From NCBI GenBank assembly GCA_964511875.1, contig CAZEHS010000004.1, positions 19,456 to 83,455 on the forward strand: a stretch of DNA of 64,000 bases. Reading direction: 5' to 3'. Numbering within the stretch: the stretch's first letter is position 1; each line of letters opens with the position of its first letter. Shown here one piece after another: positions 61,868 to 64,000 of the stretch. The DNA is from CAZEHS01 sp964511875. Its GTDB lineage: Bacteria > Bacillota > Clostridia > Peptostreptococcales > Acidaminobacteraceae. Made by a program: the position numbers and the translations under genes. The notes below the pieces were generated by a model that searched no databases, was not told the origin of the DNA, and saw only the letters and a program-made list of their open reading frames with translations.

Positions 61868-62602
61868 ATGAAAGACGTTGCCGGAGTCGTGTCACAGATT
61901 CAGGAATTCTCGGTCCATGATGGGGAGGGCATCCGTACAACAGTATTTTTGGCTGGATGCCCCCTGCGGTGTCAGTGGTGTGCCAACCCGGAAACCTGGG
62001 TGAAAGAGGGCATGGTAATGACAGTGGAAGAAGTGATCCAAAGAGTTCTACGGAGCGCTGCTTTTTTTCGGGCATCCGGGGGAGGCGTCACATTTTCCGG
62101 TGGGGAGCCCGCTCATCAGCCGGGCTTCCTTAGAGCGTTGATCGATGCTTTTGACGACCTTGGAGTGGATATGGCCATTGAAACCTCAGGTTCTTTTCGG
62201 TGGGAAGAACTGGAACATCATATAAGAAAGCTGTCTTTGGTCTTTGCCGATATAAAGCATATGGATGACTTGGTTCACCGTAGCGTTACCGGAAAAGGCA
62301 ATAGAGAGATTCTGGAGAATATCAAGCGCATTGGTCGACTGGGGGTTCGTACGATCATTCGTATACCATTGATCAAGGGCATTAATGATGATGCAGAAAA
62401 TCTCGTAGAAACTGCTCGGTTTATCAGAGAGGCAGCACCGGAAGCGCAAATCGAAATACTCCCTTATCACAATTTCGGATCAGGCAAGTACAGCTCTCTG
62501 GGACTTGCTGCTCCTACGTTTGAAGTTCCTACTGCTATGGACGTTGAACGTGTCCAGAAGATTATTGAAAAAGCGGGGATGCGAACAATTGAATTCCGGT
62601 AG
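61868..62602 (+). CDS. Glycyl radical enzyme activase (radical SAM)
   Basis: Radical SAM protein of 244 residues with the cluster motif CPLRCQWC near residue 31 and the SAM-binding GGGVTFSGGEP. It introduces the radical on Gly 765 of the preceding enzyme. The extra ferredoxin-like insert with two further 4Fe-4S clusters, found in most non-PFL activases, is missing: only a few residues lie between the radical SAM motif and MTVEEVIQRVLR. In that respect it resembles the PFL activase. Confidence 0.92.
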   Translation: MKDVAGVVSQIQEFSVHDGEGIRTTVFLAGCPLRCQWCANPETWVKEGMVMTVEEVIQRVLRSAAFFRASGGGVTFSGGEPAHQPGFLRALIDAFDDLGVDMAIETSGSFRWEELEHHIRKLSLVFADIKHMDDLVHRSVTGKGNREILENIKRIGRLGVRTIIRIPLIKGINDDAENLVETARFIREAAPEAQIEILPYHNFGSGKYSSLGLAAPTFEVPTAMDVERVQKIIEKAGMRTIEFR

Positions 62603-62610
62603 CGAAACTA

Positions 62611-62640
62611 TTGGTTTGATTGTCGTATATACAGTATAAT
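62611..62640 (+). promoter_or_regulatory. Candidate promoter of the GGDEF gene
   Basis: TTGGTT (62611-62616) and TATAAT (62635-62640) are separated by 18 bp and precede the GGDEF start by about 47 bp. Confidence 0.5.
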
Positions 62641-62686
62641 CAGCTTAATACTGCATATGTGCTGAGATTAGGTGATTATCAGCTAT

Positions 62687-63826
62687 ATGAGTTCATTCCA
62701 CATCAAGGGACGTGACCTGGTTATGCTTAATCCCATTCTGATTAACGTTTTTATCACTTTAGCAGTAGTTGGCGTGTATTATCATATTTATCGGCTTAAA
62801 GGTGAGTACTTTTATCGACACCCCTATGCATCCAGAATGGCATTCGGATTGATTAATGGATTAATAGGGTTTCACCTAATGATCAACAGCATTGCTGTTT
62901 CGCCGGGGATCATCGTTGATTCAAGGAATCTCATGGTGATTATCAGCGCCATCGGGGGCGGACCGTTATCTGCTGTCATAACAGCAATGGTCATTGGCAG
63001 CATGAGGATCATTCACTGGGGTTTATCGACAAATTCAATCATTGCGCTTGTTTCGATTCTTTTTCTGACACTCGGTACAAGCTATGCATGCTACAAGTTC
63101 AAGAGCTTCAGGTCGAAATGGATAGCGTGTTATATCTGGAATGTCTTTACTGGATTCATATTCATTACATATGTTTTACACAAAGCCCCAAATTATTTCG
63201 CAATCATCACGGTATTCATTTTAGCTAACACGGTCCTATCCTATTATCTCTTTCATCTGATCAACTACTACATAGATTTTCATAATAATTACTCACGCAT
63301 ATCCAAGGAAACCACAATGGATTTCCTTACAGGACTGAACAACGTAAGGGGCTTCGATATAGAATTCAATAAGGCGATCAACCGAAGTTCAAGGAAAGGT
63401 GAGCGAATGGCTTACCTCCAGATTGATATTGATTTTTTCAAGCAGGTTAACGACACTTATGGACACGCGACTGGAGATGTCATATTAAAAAAGTTTGCAG
63501 AGCTGCTGGTTGAGACATGCCGATCTTTTGATATTGTATCCCGCAATGGCGGAGAAGAGTTTTCGGTCATACTTCAGGATTGTCCAGCTTCGCATGCTGT
63601 TGAAGTTGCTGAAAGAATTCGAAGAACAATTGAAACGAAAGAATTTCAGATTAAACATAAGGAGTCAATTCATATTACTGCATCAATTGGAGTTTCTGCA
63701 TATCCCGATTATGTCAAGAATCCTGACCTCCTAATCGAACTTGCAGACAAAGCGCTCTATCTGGCAAAAAGAAGCGGAAGAAATAAAGTCGTATTGTACG
63801 AAGATATCATATCGGAATTGGGATAA
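62687..63826 (+). CDS. Membrane-bound diguanylate cyclase (5TM-LYT plus GGDEF)
   Basis: Protein of about 379 residues. The N-terminal 190 residues contain five to six hydrophobic spans with the NSIAVSPGIIVDSRNLMVII pattern of the 5TMR-LYT sensor; the C-terminal GGDEF domain has DFLTGLNNVRGFD and the active motif RNGGEEF. An RSFD five residues before GGEEF matches the RxxD inhibitory site, so product inhibition is likely. It would make c-di-GMP, the ligand of the riboswitch and substrate of the HD-GYP enzyme at 26-27 kb. The start is uncertain; ATG 62687 has AGGTGA 11 bp before, and ATG 62723 is possible. Confidence 0.88.
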   Translation: MSSFHIKGRDLVMLNPILINVFITLAVVGVYYHIYRLKGEYFYRHPYASRMAFGLINGLIGFHLMINSIAVSPGIIVDSRNLMVIISAIGGGPLSAVITAMVIGSMRIIHWGLSTNSIIALVSILFLTLGTSYACYKFKSFRSKWIACYIWNVFTGFIFITYVLHKAPNYFAIITVFILANTVLSYYLFHLINYYIDFHNNYSRISKETTMDFLTGLNNVRGFDIEFNKAINRSSRKGERMAYLQIDIDFFKQVNDTYGHATGDVILKKFAELLVETCRSFDIVSRNGGEEFSVILQDCPASHAVEVAERIRRTIETKEFQIKHKESIHITASIGVSAYPDYVKNPDLLIELADKALYLAKRSGRNKVVLYEDIISELG

Positions 63827-63847
63827 TGGCATGCGGAACATGCATGA

Positions 63848-63903
63848 CTTGAAATCTGATGAACTGAAAGGTTCCTATATTCGAATCCCTATCTCTCCGT
63901 CAA
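63848..63903 (+). other. Degenerate tRNA-Ser-like 3' fragment
   Basis: GACTTGAAATCTG, GAAAGGTTCCTA, then TTCGAATCCCTATCTCTCCG match the tRNA-Ser remnant at 12640-12697 at most positions, but the T stem has lost its pairing and one base, and the end reads CGTCA in place of CGCCA. No 5' half is present. It is followed by a hairpin core shared with 26048-26083 and then by repeat copy E. Confidence 0.6.
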
Positions 63904-63947
63904 AATGGACCTGTGAGATGAACGCCTCTAGCAACTGCTGGGGGCGT

Positions 63948-64000
63948 TTATCCGATGCCTAACAGTTCTAAGACTCCCGCTTCTAAAGCGGGAGTAGAGA
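63948..64000 (-). repeat. Structured repeat, copy E (cut by window end)
   Basis: TTATCCGATGCCTAACAG onward is identical to the corresponding end of copy D as far as the window reaches. It begins exactly at the T-tract of the hairpin AACGCC...GGCGTTTATCC. Confidence 0.85.

Noticed and set aside
12699..63847. Whole 51-kb interval as one genomic island
   Set aside because: The genes are metabolic, have normal ribosome binding sites and similar composition throughout, and no transfer or phage genes lie between the two tRNA remnants.

Overview
The window looks like chromosome of a low-to-medium GC Gram-positive anaerobe of the Clostridia type that ferments amino acids and sugars. Supporting signs are the ferredoxin-linked flavoenzymes, a four-subunit 2-oxoacid:ferredoxin oxidoreductase, a glycyl radical enzyme with its activase, ornithine-pathway thiolase genes (ortAB), two sigma-54 activators, YesM/YesN-type two-component genes and strong AGGAGG ribosome binding sites. 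No ribosomal RNA, CRISPR array or intact phage is visible.

Layout. (1) 1-10.3 kb: two ribose-type ABC permeases, a five-gene flavin/iron-sulfur amine dehydrogenase module, an SDR, a DegT-type aminotransferase, a galactokinase-like kinase and an MFS transporter. (2) 10.4-18.0 kb: a worn region with a frameshifted HD-GYP gene, regulator fragments, a tRNA-Ser 3' remnant beside a tyrosine-integrase remnant, a cupredoxin lipoprotein, a hydrolase, a reductase, a flavodoxin, a HEAT-like protein, and a broken MerR gene beside an intact-looking MerR-type promoter. (3) 18.1-25.8 kb: a GntR-controlled sugar-amine (Amadori-type) operon with two SIS deglycase-like proteins, a PfkB kinase, a CUT1 ABC importer and a HAD phosphatase. 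(4) 26-28 kb: an HD-GYP phosphodiesterase gene preceded by a c-di-GMP-I riboswitch. (5) 28-34.9 kb: sensor kinase, NtrC-type regulator, ortAB and an NhaC antiporter; ortAB and nhaC each have a well-matched -24/-12 promoter. (6) 36.4-46.3 kb: a YesM/binding-protein/YesN sensor followed by an inositol- or ribose-like dehydrogenase, isomerase and ABC importer operon. (7) 46.6-48.0 kb: an exported protein with a copper amine oxidase N-terminal-like domain and three X2-like modules. (8) 48.5-62.6 kb: sulfur amino acid catabolism with a D-cysteine desulfhydrase-like enzyme, a PrpR-type sigma-54 activator, MalY, a methionine gamma-lyase-like enzyme, an alanine-type symporter interrupted by UGA, RidA, the 2-oxoacid:ferredoxin oxidoreductase and an atypical glycyl radical enzyme plus activase. 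(9) 62.7-64 kb: a membrane GGDEF protein, a second tRNA-Ser-like remnant and a repeat copy.

How they fit together. C-S lyases would release ammonia, a thiol and a 2-oxoacid; RidA would clear the enamine/imine intermediates and the oxidoreductase would turn the oxoacid into an acyl-CoA with reduced ferredoxin. Two sigma-54 systems probably switch the amino acid genes: an amino-acid-sensing kinase/NtrC pair for ortAB-nhaC and a PrpR-type activator for the sulfur cluster.

The most unusual non-coding element is a ~130-bp repeat present five times. It can fold into two hairpins with compensatory changes, and three copies start exactly where a terminator T-tract ends. The most unusual protein is the glycyl radical enzyme, whose active-site motif reads CGCVVP instead of GCVE.
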